Positions 1-7,802 of a stretch of 36,239 nucleotides of DNA are shown one piece after another (the first letter of the stretch is position 1; each line of letters begins with the position of its first letter). The notes below the pieces were generated by a model, which searched no databases, was not told the origin of the DNA, and was given only the letters and a program-made list of their open reading frames with translations. Origin of the DNA: Paracoccaceae bacterium (GTDB taxonomy: Bacteria > Pseudomonadota > Alphaproteobacteria > Rhodobacterales > Rhodobacteraceae). The position numbers were made by a program, and so were the translations under genes. The stretch is from NCBI GenBank assembly GCA_027013095.1, contig JALUYI010000050.1:1-36239 (forward strand). Direction: 5' to 3'.

Positions 1-22
1 GGATGGTAACCATCTCGTTCAT
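1..22 (-). CDS. Start of a probable antitoxin gene (partial)
   Basis: Only the first seven codons (M-N-E-M-V-T-I) lie in the window; the gene runs off the left edge. A strong ribosome binding site (AGGAGG) sits four to nine bases before the ATG. The gene starts nine bases after the stop of the RelE/ParE-type toxin gene on the same strand. Toxin-first operons of this toxin family usually carry a helix-turn-helix (XRE-type) antitoxin second, so antitoxin is the likely call. The visible residues do not show a DNA-binding fold, so the assignment rests on position alone. Confidence 0.5.
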
Positions 23-31
23 ATCGTCCTC

Positions 32-277
32 CTAATAAACGCTGCCGCGCGAGGCGATTTTCAGCACGTCCAACACCTCGCCGTCATGCATGATCACCCG
101 CCAGTCACCCACGCGCAGCCGGATGGCGTCAACCCCTGAGAGAGCCTTCACATTGTTGGCCTGAGCTGATGGATCGGCGGCATATTCCTCGATCTTGCCA
201 ATGACGCGCTCGGCGGTGTTGCGCGGCATTTTCCGCAGGGCTTTCAGGGCGGCTTTTCTGTAGGTGATCGGCTTCAT
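32..277 (-). CDS. RelE/ParE-family toxin of a type II toxin-antitoxin system
   Basis: This is an 81-residue basic protein of the size and pattern of RelE/ParE toxins. It has an N-terminal helical part rich in Lys and Arg (TYRKAALKALRKMPRN), a central helix (ERVIGKIEEYAADP), and the family's C-terminal strands (KALSGVDAIRLRVGDWRVIM, then VLDVLKIASRGSVY). The R-L-R-x-G-D-W-R-V-I signature is the strongest evidence. RelE members cut mRNA on the ribosome and ParE members poison gyrase; the sequence does not decide between them. The ATG at 277 is preceded by a short promoter region with a palindrome, and the antitoxin follows nine bases after the stop. Its position next to an integrase fits an accessory segment. 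Confidence 0.88.
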   Translation of the reverse strand: MKPITYRKAALKALRKMPRNTAERVIGKIEEYAADPSAQANNVKALSGVDAIRLRVGDWRVIMHDGEVLDVLKIASRGSVY

Positions 278-286
278 GTGGTTGTA

Positions 287-303
287 TGTAGCGTAAAACT
301 ACA
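287..303. promoter_or_regulatory. Candidate operator of the toxin-antitoxin operon
   Basis: A perfect inverted repeat, TGTAG-N7-CTACA, lies 10 bases upstream of the toxin start codon, where the promoter is expected. Toxin-antitoxin operons are normally repressed by the antitoxin or the complex binding such palindromes. The role is inferred from position and symmetry. Confidence 0.45.
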
Positions 304-440
304 CAGTAGTCAAGAACGACACCGAAACAATTCCCGACTTCAGGCATCGCAATAATTGGCCTGCCACACATTCTCGCTATGTTGGCGATGTGTTCGGCGG
401 GTCTGCCGCACAAATTATGCCGAAAATACAAAGGCATCCG

Positions 441-458
441 CCGGATTGCAAATCCGTC
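441..458 (+). other. tRNA-Cys anticodon-arm-like sequence, possible attachment-site core
   Basis: The bases CGGATT-GCA-AATCCG form a six-base-pair stem with TTGCAAA-type loop context. This matches the anticodon arm of bacterial tRNA-Cys (anticodon GCA), followed by GT as in the tRNA. Flanking bases do not build the D arm, T arm or acceptor, so this is not a tRNA gene. It directly abuts and overlaps the stop codon of the tyrosine integrase (stop at 457-459), where phage-type integrases often keep their attachment site. Many such elements integrate into tRNA genes, so this may be an attachment core or a remnant. A chance match is possible. Confidence 0.35.
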
Positions 459-1746
459 ACCGCGCGATCTTCACCACTTCGGCAGGCTGCCGCGTGACGA
501 ACGCTGCCCATCTCTCCATCACCACACGTCGCCGCTCCAAAAGGTCCGAGCGGGCGTAGGTGCGCTCGACCACATTTCCTATCCGGTGCCCGAGGATCGT
601 CTCGGCTACCTCGAACGTGCACGCGTCGGTGTCCTGTACCCAGGTGCGGAACGATGTCCGAAATCCGTGCAGGGTGCCGGATGCTCCTGCCCGCTTCAGG
701 GCATTGCCGAGTGCCACATCCGAAACATGGCCGCGTGTCAGCCCCGGAAAGAGGTAGTCGTCCGAGACCTCGGCGGCGGTATCCACGATCGCCTGTGTCG
801 GCTCTGTCAGCGGAACCCGGAAATCCTGCACATATGCGCTGCGCCCCTTGATGCGCGCGGCCGGTACCGTCCAGATATCGCCTTCGATTTCTTCGAAGCG
901 CGCGCCGCGGCAGCCGTGGCTGCGCACCAGCGTCAGGATGCACCACCGCAGGCACAGGTTGACGGCGCTTGGCTCGTCGGACAGCTTGGCGTATAGTGCT
1001 GGCACCTCCTGCCATGGCATGGCTTCGAGGTGGCGAACCTTGTGGTCGACCTCCCCCAGCATGTGCTTTGCCGCCTCGACCGTGAAGGGGTCGCAGTCCA
1101 CACCCATCAGGCGGGCCTGCTCGAAGATGATCTTCGTGCGATTGATCGCCTTGATCGCGGTGGGGTGCTTTTCCCTCCAGATCGGCTTCAGCGCCGCGTG
1201 GATGTCCGACTGGTGGATCGAGCTCATGCGTCTCCGCCCGAGCGCCGGAATCATGTAGAGCTTGATCGGACTCATCCACCGACCTCTGGTTCCACCGCCG
1301 CGAAGGGCATCGCGCTTGGCCTCGAACACGATCTGCGCCATGCGTTCGAAGGTGGGGTCCTGCCTGTCCATCTCCCGGCGCGCCGCTTCGCGCTCGGCAT
1401 CGCGCACGGAAATCGGATCATCGCCCTTCGCCAGTACCGCCGCCCAGCGATCGCGCATCTTGCGGGCTTCGGCCAAGGTGATGGCGCTCTGCGACCCCAG
1501 CCCCATGTCACGCCGCCGGCCGAGAAACGAATACCGCCACACCCACTTGCCGGTGCCGCCTTTTCTGACAAGCATGAGGCCGCCGCCATCGTAGAGCCGC
1601 CCGTCACCGGCGTTTTTCACCTGAATGGCCGTCAGCCTGTGCCGTTCCCGTCCCACAATTGGTCCCACATCCGAGTCCGCGTTGCGGCCGTGGTCCGTGC
1701 GACGGCGTGCGACAACAACGCTTTGAATCATTTGAACTATAGACAT
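457..1746 (-). CDS. Tyrosine-family site-specific integrase (P4-like)
   Basis: The protein is about 429 residues from the chosen ATG; a GTG at 1668 is another plausible start. It has an N-terminal arm-DNA-binding domain (LTAIQVKN...LYDGGGL...GLGS...TLAEAR), a central SAM-like core-binding domain, and a C-terminal catalytic domain. Catalytic residues are visible: Arg in LTLVRSHGCRGARFEEI, Lys in RIKGR, His-x-x-Arg in LHGFRTSFRTW, and His plus the nucleophilic Tyr in LGHRIGNVVERTYAR. The Glu that normally follows the first Arg (R-T-G-E in relatives) is replaced in R-S-H-G. The gene appears intact. The reading frame stays open upstream to 1887, but that part does not resemble the family. It likely mobilises or once mobilised an island at this edge. 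Confidence 0.9.
   Translation of the reverse strand: MSIVQMIQSVVVARRRTDHGRNADSDVGPIVGRERHRLTAIQVKNAGDGRLYDGGGLMLVRKGGTGKWVWRYSFLGRRRDMGLGSQSAITLAEARKMRDRWAAVLAKGDDPISVRDAEREAARREMDRQDPTFERMAQIVFEAKRDALRGGGTRGRWMSPIKLYMIPALGRRRMSSIHQSDIHAALKPIWREKHPTAIKAINRTKIIFEQARLMGVDCDPFTVEAAKHMLGEVDHKVRHLEAMPWQEVPALYAKLSDEPSAVNLCLRWCILTLVRSHGCRGARFEEIEGDIWTVPAARIKGRSAYVQDFRVPLTEPTQAIVDTAAEVSDDYLFPGLTRGHVSDVALGNALKRAGASGTLHGFRTSFRTWVQDTDACTFEVAETILGHRIGNVVERTYARSDLLERRRVVMERWAAFVTRQPAEVVKIAR
1650..1669. repeat. Short direct repeat GTCCCACA x2 inside the 5' part of the integrase gene
   Basis: Two identical 8-base units are separated by four bases (ATTG). They cover the second candidate start codon of the integrase. 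Paired short direct repeats near integrase genes can be arm-type binding sites, but this pair is also coding (V-G-P-I-V-G) and may have no other role. Confidence 0.3.
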
Positions 1747-1885
1747 GCTCGCGCGCACTATGCAACGACGTGCGGCTGGCGTGTGGCGCATATCACCGGC
1801 ACCAGCCCTTGCCGCCCGCGTTTTGGTCCAGAAATCCCGCCTCAGTGCCTTTCCCTTGCCTGGTGCGCAGGCTAAAACCCCCCTC

Positions 1886-2959
1886 ATGGCGTATCAACCC
1901 AAGTCCCTTTCAGATCTTGCCGAACACCCGTTTGATCAGGTGATCGACGTGCGCTCCCCCGCCGAATATGCCGAGGATCACATCCCCGGCGCCATCAACC
2001 TGCCGGTTCTTTCAAATGCCGAGCGCGCGCGCGTCGGGACAATCTATGTTCAAGAGAGCGCCTTCAAGGCGCGCAAGATCGGCGCTGCGTTGGTTGCCCG
2101 AAATGCGGCGCGGCATCTGGAAGACAGCCTGATTGACCGGGACGGGGGCTGGCGACCACTGGTTTACTGCTGGCGCGGCGGGCAGAGGTCCGGTTCATTT
2201 GCGACCATTCTGGCGCAGGTCGGCTGGCGCGCCGAGGTGATCTCGGGTGGCTATAGAACCTACCGGCGGCTGGTAAAAGAGGCCCTCTATGACACGCCCT
2301 TTACCGCGCCGGTCGTGCTGCTCGATGGGAATACCGGCAGTGCCAAGACCGATATCTTGCTGCGCCTTCCGGCCCTTGGCATGCAGGTTATCGACCTTGA
2401 GGGGCTGGCGAATCATCGCGGCTCACTCTTTGGGGCCCGGGCCGGAGGGCAACCTTCGCAAAAGGCATTCGAAGGTGCGCTGGCCGAAATCATGCGCACC
2501 ATTGACCCCTCCCGCCCAGTGGTGATCGAGGCTGAATCATCAAAAGTTGGCGAGCGCACGGTCCCACCGGGCCTGTGGCGGGCGATGAAAAATGCGCCCC
2601 GCCTTGAAATTGTCGCCTCGCTTGCGGCGCGCGCGCATTATCTGGTGACCGCCTATGCCGACGTGATTGAGGACCGCTCACGCCTGCAGGACACGCTGGA
2701 CAAGCTGCGGCGATTCCAGTCCGCCGAGACCATCGAGGTCTGGCAATCGCTGGCCGACTCGGGCCAGATGGAGGCCCTTGCAGCCCAGTTGATGTCACGC
2801 CATTATGATGCGCGTTACGCCAAGGCGCGAAGCCGCACGGATGACATCACGCAAATCCCCGTTGACGATCTGTCCAAAGCTACGCTTGACCGGGTGGCTA
2901 GCGAGATTGCAGACAGGCTCAACCCGCCCCGGGGTGGGATTGATAAGCCTACGCTCTAG
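1886..2959 (+). CDS. selU: tRNA 2-selenouridine synthase (SelU/MnmH)
   Basis: The enzyme replaces sulfur by selenium at the wobble 2-thiouridine of tRNAs for Lys, Glu and Gln, using selenophosphate. The protein is 357 residues, the usual size. An N-terminal rhodanese domain (residues about 8-130) carries the catalytic Cys95 in YCWRGGQRSGS. A P-loop-like motif, GNTGSAKT (148-155), starts the C-terminal domain; the usual Gly before Lys is Ala here. The ATG at 1886 is chosen because the upstream in-frame extension is unlike the family. selU is convergent with the selenophosphate synthetase gene, 29 bases away, so the enzyme and its Se donor are encoded together. Confidence 0.93.
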   Translation: MAYQPKSLSDLAEHPFDQVIDVRSPAEYAEDHIPGAINLPVLSNAERARVGTIYVQESAFKARKIGAALVARNAARHLEDSLIDRDGGWRPLVYCWRGGQRSGSFATILAQVGWRAEVISGGYRTYRRLVKEALYDTPFTAPVVLLDGNTGSAKTDILLRLPALGMQVIDLEGLANHRGSLFGARAGGQPSQKAFEGALAEIMRTIDPSRPVVIEAESSKVGERTVPPGLWRAMKNAPRLEIVASLAARAHYLVTAYADVIEDRSRLQDTLDKLRRFQSAETIEVWQSLADSGQMEALAAQLMSRHYDARYAKARSRTDDITQIPVDDLSKATLDRVASEIADRLNPPRGGIDKPTL

Positions 2960-2988
2960 ACCCGGAAACCTGGTGACACCAACCCGCT

Positions 2989-5175
2989 CTAAGCCAAAGA
3001 TATCCCGGCTGGACCGGGCGTGATCTCTCCGATGACAAAGGCGTCTTTTCCCGCCTTTTCAAAATCTTGCAGGCATCTTTTCACCTGTTTTTTCGGGACT
3101 GCCGCCAACAGGCCACCGGCGGTTTGCGGGTCAAACAGCAGGATTTCCGCCGGTGTGCGCATTTCACCGGAAAGGGCAACAGCCGCGCGGTTGGCTTCCC
3201 AGAGACTTGAGCGAATTCCAGTCATGGCCAGAGACCCGGCCCCGTCCAGAAACGGCAGGCTGGCCAGATCCAGCCGCGCCTGAACCCCGGATTTCAGCGC
3301 CATCTCTTGCAGATGTCCGGCAAGGCCAAAGCCGGTGACATCGGTCATCGCATGGGCAATCGGGGCCAGAATATCGGCCGCTTTCTCTTGGCTTAGCTCC
3401 ATCGTTTTATAGGCGTCGGCCACCCATTCGCCACGGGCCTGCAGGCGCATCTCGGCGGCCAGAATGGTGCCAATTCCCAGCGGCTTGGTCAGGATCAGAA
3501 CGTCGCCAACGCGGGCGCCAGAATTTTCGATCACCGGGCCTGACGCAAGACCGGTCATTGCATAGCCGATCGTCAGTTCGGCGCCCAGACTGGTGTGCCC
3601 CCCAACGATTTCAGCCCCCGCCGCGGCAAAGGTTTCACTGGCTGCGGCCATGATCTCGCGCAGGGTTTCGGCCTGCATCCGCGTACTCATCCGGGGCAGG
3701 ATGATGCTGGTCAGCGCCGCTTGCGGGCGCGCGCCCATGGCCCAGATATCTCCCATGGCGTGAACGGCGGCAATCCGCGCCATCCGGTAGGGGTCGCTGA
3801 CAAAGGCGCGCAAATGGTCGGTGGTAAAAACCTGCCTCTCGTCACCGTGGGCAAGGATCGCCGCATCATCGCCGGGTCTTGACAGGACATCGGCGCGTTT
3901 TGGGTGCGGCAAGTCGGCCAAAACCGTTGACAGGTCCGCGCTGCCCACCTTGGCCCCGCAACCGCCGCAGAGGGGCGCCTTGCCCAGCTCGATTCGCAGC
4001 TCTCGGGTGGCATCTTTTGGCAGGGGCGGCACATCCATTTCCGGATAGTCTGCGAACTTGCGCATGAATTTCCGGTCGATGTGATCCTTCCAGCGCCACA
4101 GCAATGCGCCGTCCAGACGCAGGCCCAGTTTGTCGGCAACGGCTCCTTTGCCGCCCGTTGAAATCAGCTTCAGATAGGATTTCTGCGGATGAAAGGCGCG
4201 CCGTTTCGCGTCGGTCAGCTCGGCGCGCAGATTGTGATAGAGGACCGGTGCCTCGCGCACGGCAAAAACCCCAGCCTTGGGGCGGGGCGAGCGGGTCATC
4301 TCGGCACAATCCCCGGCGGCGTAGATTAACGGGTCAGCGGTTGAGTGCAGCGTCGCATCGACCGGAAGAAACCCGGCCTCATTTGCCAAGCCGGTTTCAG
4401 CCAGCCAAGGGTGCGGCCGCGCGCTTGCCGTGCCAACACAGAAATTGGTCGCGACCCGCGATCCATCGGCCAGCTCGACCTCGTTGGCGTGGATCCGAAC
4501 CACCCGAACGTCGGTTTTCAGTGTGACGCCAAGCCGCGCCATATGCCCCAGCAGCGCCCGGCGTGCGCCCGCACCGATCCCCGGCAGCGGCGTTTCAGCG
4601 GCCTCGAAAACTGTGACATGGGGGTTTTTTGCCCCCAACTTGGCAAGATGAAACATCATGGCCAGCGATAGCTCAACCCCGGCCACGCCGCCGCCGATGA
4701 TGGCCACATTCGCCTGCAGGTCCTGTGCTGCGACCGCCTCCAGAAACTCAGCCCAGCGCGCGGCATATCGGGCCAGCGGCTTGGCCCCCAGCGCGTGTTC
4801 GACAAACCCCGGAATGGCCGGAATTTCCGTGGTAATTCCGACGTTGATCGAGGCAATGTCATATGAGATCGGCGCCTGTCCCGCGACCAGAACCTGCTGA
4901 CGCACCCGATCCAGTCCCACGGCTCTTGCCAGAACCAGACGCGCATTTGCAAATCGGGCCAGCCGGACGAGGTCGATTTCCAGATCGCGCCGACCGTAAT
5001 GACCGGCAATATAGCCCGGCAGCATTCCCGAATATGGCGCCGTCGGTCCGGGGTTGATCAAAGTCAGCCGCGCCCCGGCCAGCGGGTTCATGCCCCAGCG
5101 TCGCAGGACCAATGCATGGCTGTGACCGCCGCCGATCAGAACCACGTCTTTTGTCAATGGGAGGGGAGAGTGCAT
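2989..5175 (-). CDS. selD: Fusion of NDH-2-like FAD/NAD oxidoreductase and selenide, water dikinase (SelD)
   Basis: From the ATG at 5175 the protein is about 728 residues. The N-terminal part (about 1-380) is a pyridine-nucleotide-disulfide oxidoreductase: FAD-binding GGGHSH at 15-20, NAD-binding GGGVAGVE at 161-168, and a second FAD motif near AAGDCAE at 286-292. The C-terminal part (about 394-728) is SelD, which makes selenophosphate from selenide and ATP. Its catalytic Cys406 and Lys409 lie in CGGCGAKVG, and GGHTSLG and DVTGFGLAGH motifs follow. Such fusions are known in bacteria; the flavoprotein may handle reduction or delivery of selenium, but its substrate is not established. In-frame codons extend to 5274 but start before the recognisable domain. 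No selA, selB or selenocysteine tRNA is in the window. Confidence 0.93.
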   Translation of the reverse strand: MHSPLPLTKDVVLIGGGHSHALVLRRWGMNPLAGARLTLINPGPTAPYSGMLPGYIAGHYGRRDLEIDLVRLARFANARLVLARAVGLDRVRQQVLVAGQAPISYDIASINVGITTEIPAIPGFVEHALGAKPLARYAARWAEFLEAVAAQDLQANVAIIGGGVAGVELSLAMMFHLAKLGAKNPHVTVFEAAETPLPGIGAGARRALLGHMARLGVTLKTDVRVVRIHANEVELADGSRVATNFCVGTASARPHPWLAETGLANEAGFLPVDATLHSTADPLIYAAGDCAEMTRSPRPKAGVFAVREAPVLYHNLRAELTDAKRRAFHPQKSYLKLISTGGKGAVADKLGLRLDGALLWRWKDHIDRKFMRKFADYPEMDVPPLPKDATRELRIELGKAPLCGGCGAKVGSADLSTVLADLPHPKRADVLSRPGDDAAILAHGDERQVFTTDHLRAFVSDPYRMARIAAVHAMGDIWAMGARPQAALTSIILPRMSTRMQAETLREIMAAASETFAAAGAEIVGGHTSLGAELTIGYAMTGLASGPVIENSGARVGDVLILTKPLGIGTILAAEMRLQARGEWVADAYKTMELSQEKAADILAPIAHAMTDVTGFGLAGHLQEMALKSGVQARLDLASLPFLDGAGSLAMTGIRSSLWEANRAAVALSGEMRTPAEILLFDPQTAGGLLAAVPKKQVKRCLQDFEKAGKDAFVIGEITPGPAGISLA

Positions 5176-5397
5176 GGTCGCGTCATCCAGTCCAGTCTTT
5201 TTCGCTCTAGGGCCTAGACCGATGTTGACGATCCTGCAAGGGCGCCGCATCATGGGCCTGAAAATGATCGCCAAAGCCCGGCCGCCAGCGCCGGCCTCAA
5301 TAATTGATAATTTACTTTAACTATGTTGGTAAATCACATTAAAACAATTATTTGTAATATGAACCTAATGTAAAACATCAACAAAGGAATGGCCTCT
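5176..5397. promoter_or_regulatory. Divergent intergenic region with an A+T-rich block
   Basis: This 222-base gap separates the divergent selD fusion and FAH-family genes. Bases about 5299-5380 are strikingly A+T-rich compared with the rest of the window, as expected of a promoter region. They contain a spaced inverted repeat ACATTA (5336-5341) and TAATGT (5366-5371). Nearer selD, TCTAGG-G-CCTAGA forms a small palindrome at 5206-5218. No known regulator motif was recognised. AAAGGA at 5383-5388 is the ribosome binding site of the next gene. Confidence 0.45.
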
Positions 5398-6099
5398 ATG
5401 ACGGAACTGGTTTTTGCACCTCAGGACATCCCCACGGTTGCTGTGGCCAATCGGCAGGCGCGATTCCCGGTGCGGCGAATCTTTTGCGTCGGACGGAATT
5501 ATGCCGCCCACGCGCGCGAGATGGGCCGCGACCCCGATCGAGAACCGCCGTTCTTTTTCACCAAGCCCGCCGATGCGGTGGTTGGAGATCAGGCGCATCT
5601 TGCCTATCCGCCCGAGACGGATAACCTGCATTACGAGGGCGAGCTGGTCGTGGCCATCGGTACCGGTGGCAGCAATATCAGGCCCGACGCGGCACTGAAT
5701 CATGTCTGGGGGTATGCCATCGGCAATGACCTGACCCGGCGCGATCTGCAATTGGCCGCACGAAAGCTGGGGCGACCGTGGGACTGGGGCAAGGCCTTTG
5801 ACCACTCGGCCGTTTGCGCTGCCATCCATCCTGTGGCCGAGGTTGGCCATATCGCAAAAGGGTCCATCCGCACATATCTGAACGATGAGGTCAGACAGGA
5901 CGCCGATCTGGTCGATCTGATCTGGTCGATCCCCGAAATCGTAGCAATCCTGTCCCGTTCGATAAGGCTGGAGCCGGGGGATCTGGTCTATACAGGAACG
6001 CCCGCCGGCGTTGGTTCGATGCGCCCCGGAGACCGATGCGTGGTCAAGATCGAGGGCCTCGGCGCGTTGACCACCACGATTGTGCCCCCCGTCTCATAA
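5398..6099 (+). CDS. Fumarylacetoacetate hydrolase (FAH) family protein, fumarylpyruvate-hydrolase-like
   Basis: This is a 233-residue single-domain FAH-family enzyme. The Mg-binding acidic residues Glu80 and Glu82 (HYEGELVVAIG) and Asp111 (GYAIGNDLTRRDLQ) are present, as is the active-site Lys132 in WGKAFDHSA. Motifs FFFTKPADAV and PGDLVYTGTPAGVG are typical. Members hydrolyse C-C bonds of diketo acids (fumarylpyruvate, acylpyruvates) or decarboxylate oxaloacetate; the pattern is closest to fumarylpyruvate/acylpyruvate hydrolases. The substrate cannot be fixed, because no aromatic-degradation genes are adjacent. The second ATG (5398) is chosen over 5389 because AAAGGA at 5383-5388 gives a nine-base spacer to it and none to the first. 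Confidence 0.87.
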   Translation: MTELVFAPQDIPTVAVANRQARFPVRRIFCVGRNYAAHAREMGRDPDREPPFFFTKPADAVVGDQAHLAYPPETDNLHYEGELVVAIGTGGSNIRPDAALNHVWGYAIGNDLTRRDLQLAARKLGRPWDWGKAFDHSAVCAAIHPVAEVGHIAKGSIRTYLNDEVRQDADLVDLIWSIPEIVAILSRSIRLEPGDLVYTGTPAGVGSMRPGDRCVVKIEGLGALTTTIVPPVS

Positions 6100-6152
6100 A
6101 CAGGCCCCATAAACTGTGCCGCCGGGGCGATCCAGTCAGTTCTGACAGGCCG

Positions 6153-7559
6153 TTAATCCCGGCTGTAAACATCTTCGTAACGGGTGATATCGTCCTCGCC
6201 CAGATAGGCGCCGGTCTGAACCTCGATCAGGTGCAAATCGACCTTGCCGGGGTTCTCAAGCCGGTGCTTTTCTCCGAGCGGGATATAAACCGACTGGTTT
6301 TCGGTCACCAGACTGACGGTTTCGCCCACCGTGACCCGCGCCGAGCCCGCCACCACGATCCAATGTTCTGAGCGGTGGACATGGCTTTGCAGCGACAGCG
6401 CAGCACCGGGGTGGACCATGATCCGTTTAACCTGAAAGCGCGACCCCAGCGAGAGGGTCTCGAACCACCCCCATGGGCGGTGGTCGCGGGGGAATTGCTC
6501 GGCTTGCTTTGCGGATTTCGACTTCAGCAGGGTGACCGCCTGTTTGACGTCCTGCGCACGCGACATGTCCGCCACCAGAACCGCGTCCGGCATGGCCACC
6601 GCGATCACGTTTTTCAATCCGATTCCGACGACTTCGAGGTTTTCGTTTTCCGAGCGCAACAGGGTGTTTTCGCAATCAATCGCGCTGGCCGAGGTCGAGG
6701 CCACGACGCCATCCGCGTCGGGTGAGCTTTCCCGCCAGACCGCATCCCAGCCGCCAAGGTCGGACCATTGGCCGCTGAAGGGTACCACCGCAAGGTTTTT
6801 TGCGCGTTCCATCACCGCGTAGTCGATTGAAATATCGTCAAGTTTTGACCACGGGCCGGGGGCAAGGCGCAGGAAATCCAGATCTTTTCGGGCCTCCGAT
6901 ACAGCCGCGGCACAGGGGGCCAGCATTTCCGGGGCATGGGCCTTGAACGCCGCTTGTATGGCGGCGGCGGTAAACAGGAAAATGCCCGCATTCCACAGGT
7001 AGTTTCCCGCCTTCAGCATTTCTTTGGCCCGCGCCTCATCAGGTTTTTCCACAAAACGCGCCAATTTCCCCGGGGCATTGTGATCGGCGCGCTCAAGATA
7101 CCCGTATCCCGTTTCGGGCCGGTCCGGGGTGATTCCGAAGGTGACAAGATCGCCTGCCGCGGCGGCGCTCTGACCCAACGAAACGGCGGCGCGGAACGCA
7201 TCGGCATCGGGGACAACGTGATCGGAGGGTGCCACCAGCAGGCTGGCATCCGGGTCGGTCTCGGCCAGCCACAGCGTTGCGGCCAGCACGGCTGGAGCTG
7301 TGTTCCGCCCCTCGGGTTCGATCAGAATGACGGCCGGGGAGATCCCCAGTTCGGCTAGCTGCTCGGCCACGATAAAGCGGAAATCCGAGTTGGTCAGGAT
7401 GATCGGCGGCGCAAATCCGGCCCCGCTCAGCCGCCGCGCTGAGGCTTGAAACAGCGATTCCTGACCCGTCAGGCGCGCAAATTGCTTGGGATAGCTCTTG
7501 CGCGACAGCGGCCAAAGCCGGGTTCCCGACCCGCCGCACAGAATAACCGGATAAATCAT
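6153..7559 (-). CDS. manC: Mannose-1-phosphate guanylyltransferase / mannose-6-phosphate isomerase
   Basis: The protein is a 468-residue bifunctional type II PMI-GMP enzyme. It makes GDP-mannose from mannose-1-phosphate and GTP and interconverts fructose-6-P and mannose-6-P for exopolysaccharide or LPS sugars. The nucleotidyltransferase half has GGSGTRLWPLSR at 9-20 followed by PKQ, EPEGRNTAPA at 81-90 and FVEKP at 169-173. The C-terminal third is a cupin isomerase (RPWGWFETL, LQSHVHRSEHW, GEKHRLENPG). The ATG at 7559 is chosen over an upstream in-frame TTG at 7574 because GAGG lies nine bases before it. No other polysaccharide genes are adjacent, so it is a stand-alone gene here. Confidence 0.94.
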   Translation of the reverse strand: MIYPVILCGGSGTRLWPLSRKSYPKQFARLTGQESLFQASARRLSGAGFAPPIILTNSDFRFIVAEQLAELGISPAVILIEPEGRNTAPAVLAATLWLAETDPDASLLVAPSDHVVPDADAFRAAVSLGQSAAAAGDLVTFGITPDRPETGYGYLERADHNAPGKLARFVEKPDEARAKEMLKAGNYLWNAGIFLFTAAAIQAAFKAHAPEMLAPCAAAVSEARKDLDFLRLAPGPWSKLDDISIDYAVMERAKNLAVVPFSGQWSDLGGWDAVWRESSPDADGVVASTSASAIDCENTLLRSENENLEVVGIGLKNVIAVAMPDAVLVADMSRAQDVKQAVTLLKSKSAKQAEQFPRDHRPWGWFETLSLGSRFQVKRIMVHPGAALSLQSHVHRSEHWIVVAGSARVTVGETVSLVTENQSVYIPLGEKHRLENPGKVDLHLIEVQTGAYLGEDDITRYEDVYSRD

Positions 7560-7802
7560 AATTTCTGACCTCAAATGTTTCTACGCCTCAGGTTTTGCGG
7601 CAAAAACAGCCCGCGAACCACCCCCGTCGTTTCGCGGCAGCAAAACCGGAAATGCTGAAAAAGGCAAGTGCGATTGTCGGCCCCGCTCCGCTCCTGCCCG
7701 CAGTCCCGCCGGAGCGCCCCAGATTGACATTGCCAAGCACTCGTCAGCGATGTTTATTGACACCACGATGGCGCACGCCAGAGAACACGGGGGGTCAAAG
7801 GC

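Noticed and set aside
420-490. A complete tRNA-Cys gene around the anticodon-like arm
   Set aside because: The D arm, T arm and acceptor stem cannot be built from the flanks; only the anticodon arm matches.
2960-2988. A terminator between the convergent selU and selD genes
   Set aside because: Only a four-base stem (TGGT/ACCA) is present, with no T run.
7724-7762. TTGACA hexamers as a mapped puuD promoter
   Set aside because: Neither has a good -10 hexamer at 16-18 bases, so no promoter was called.
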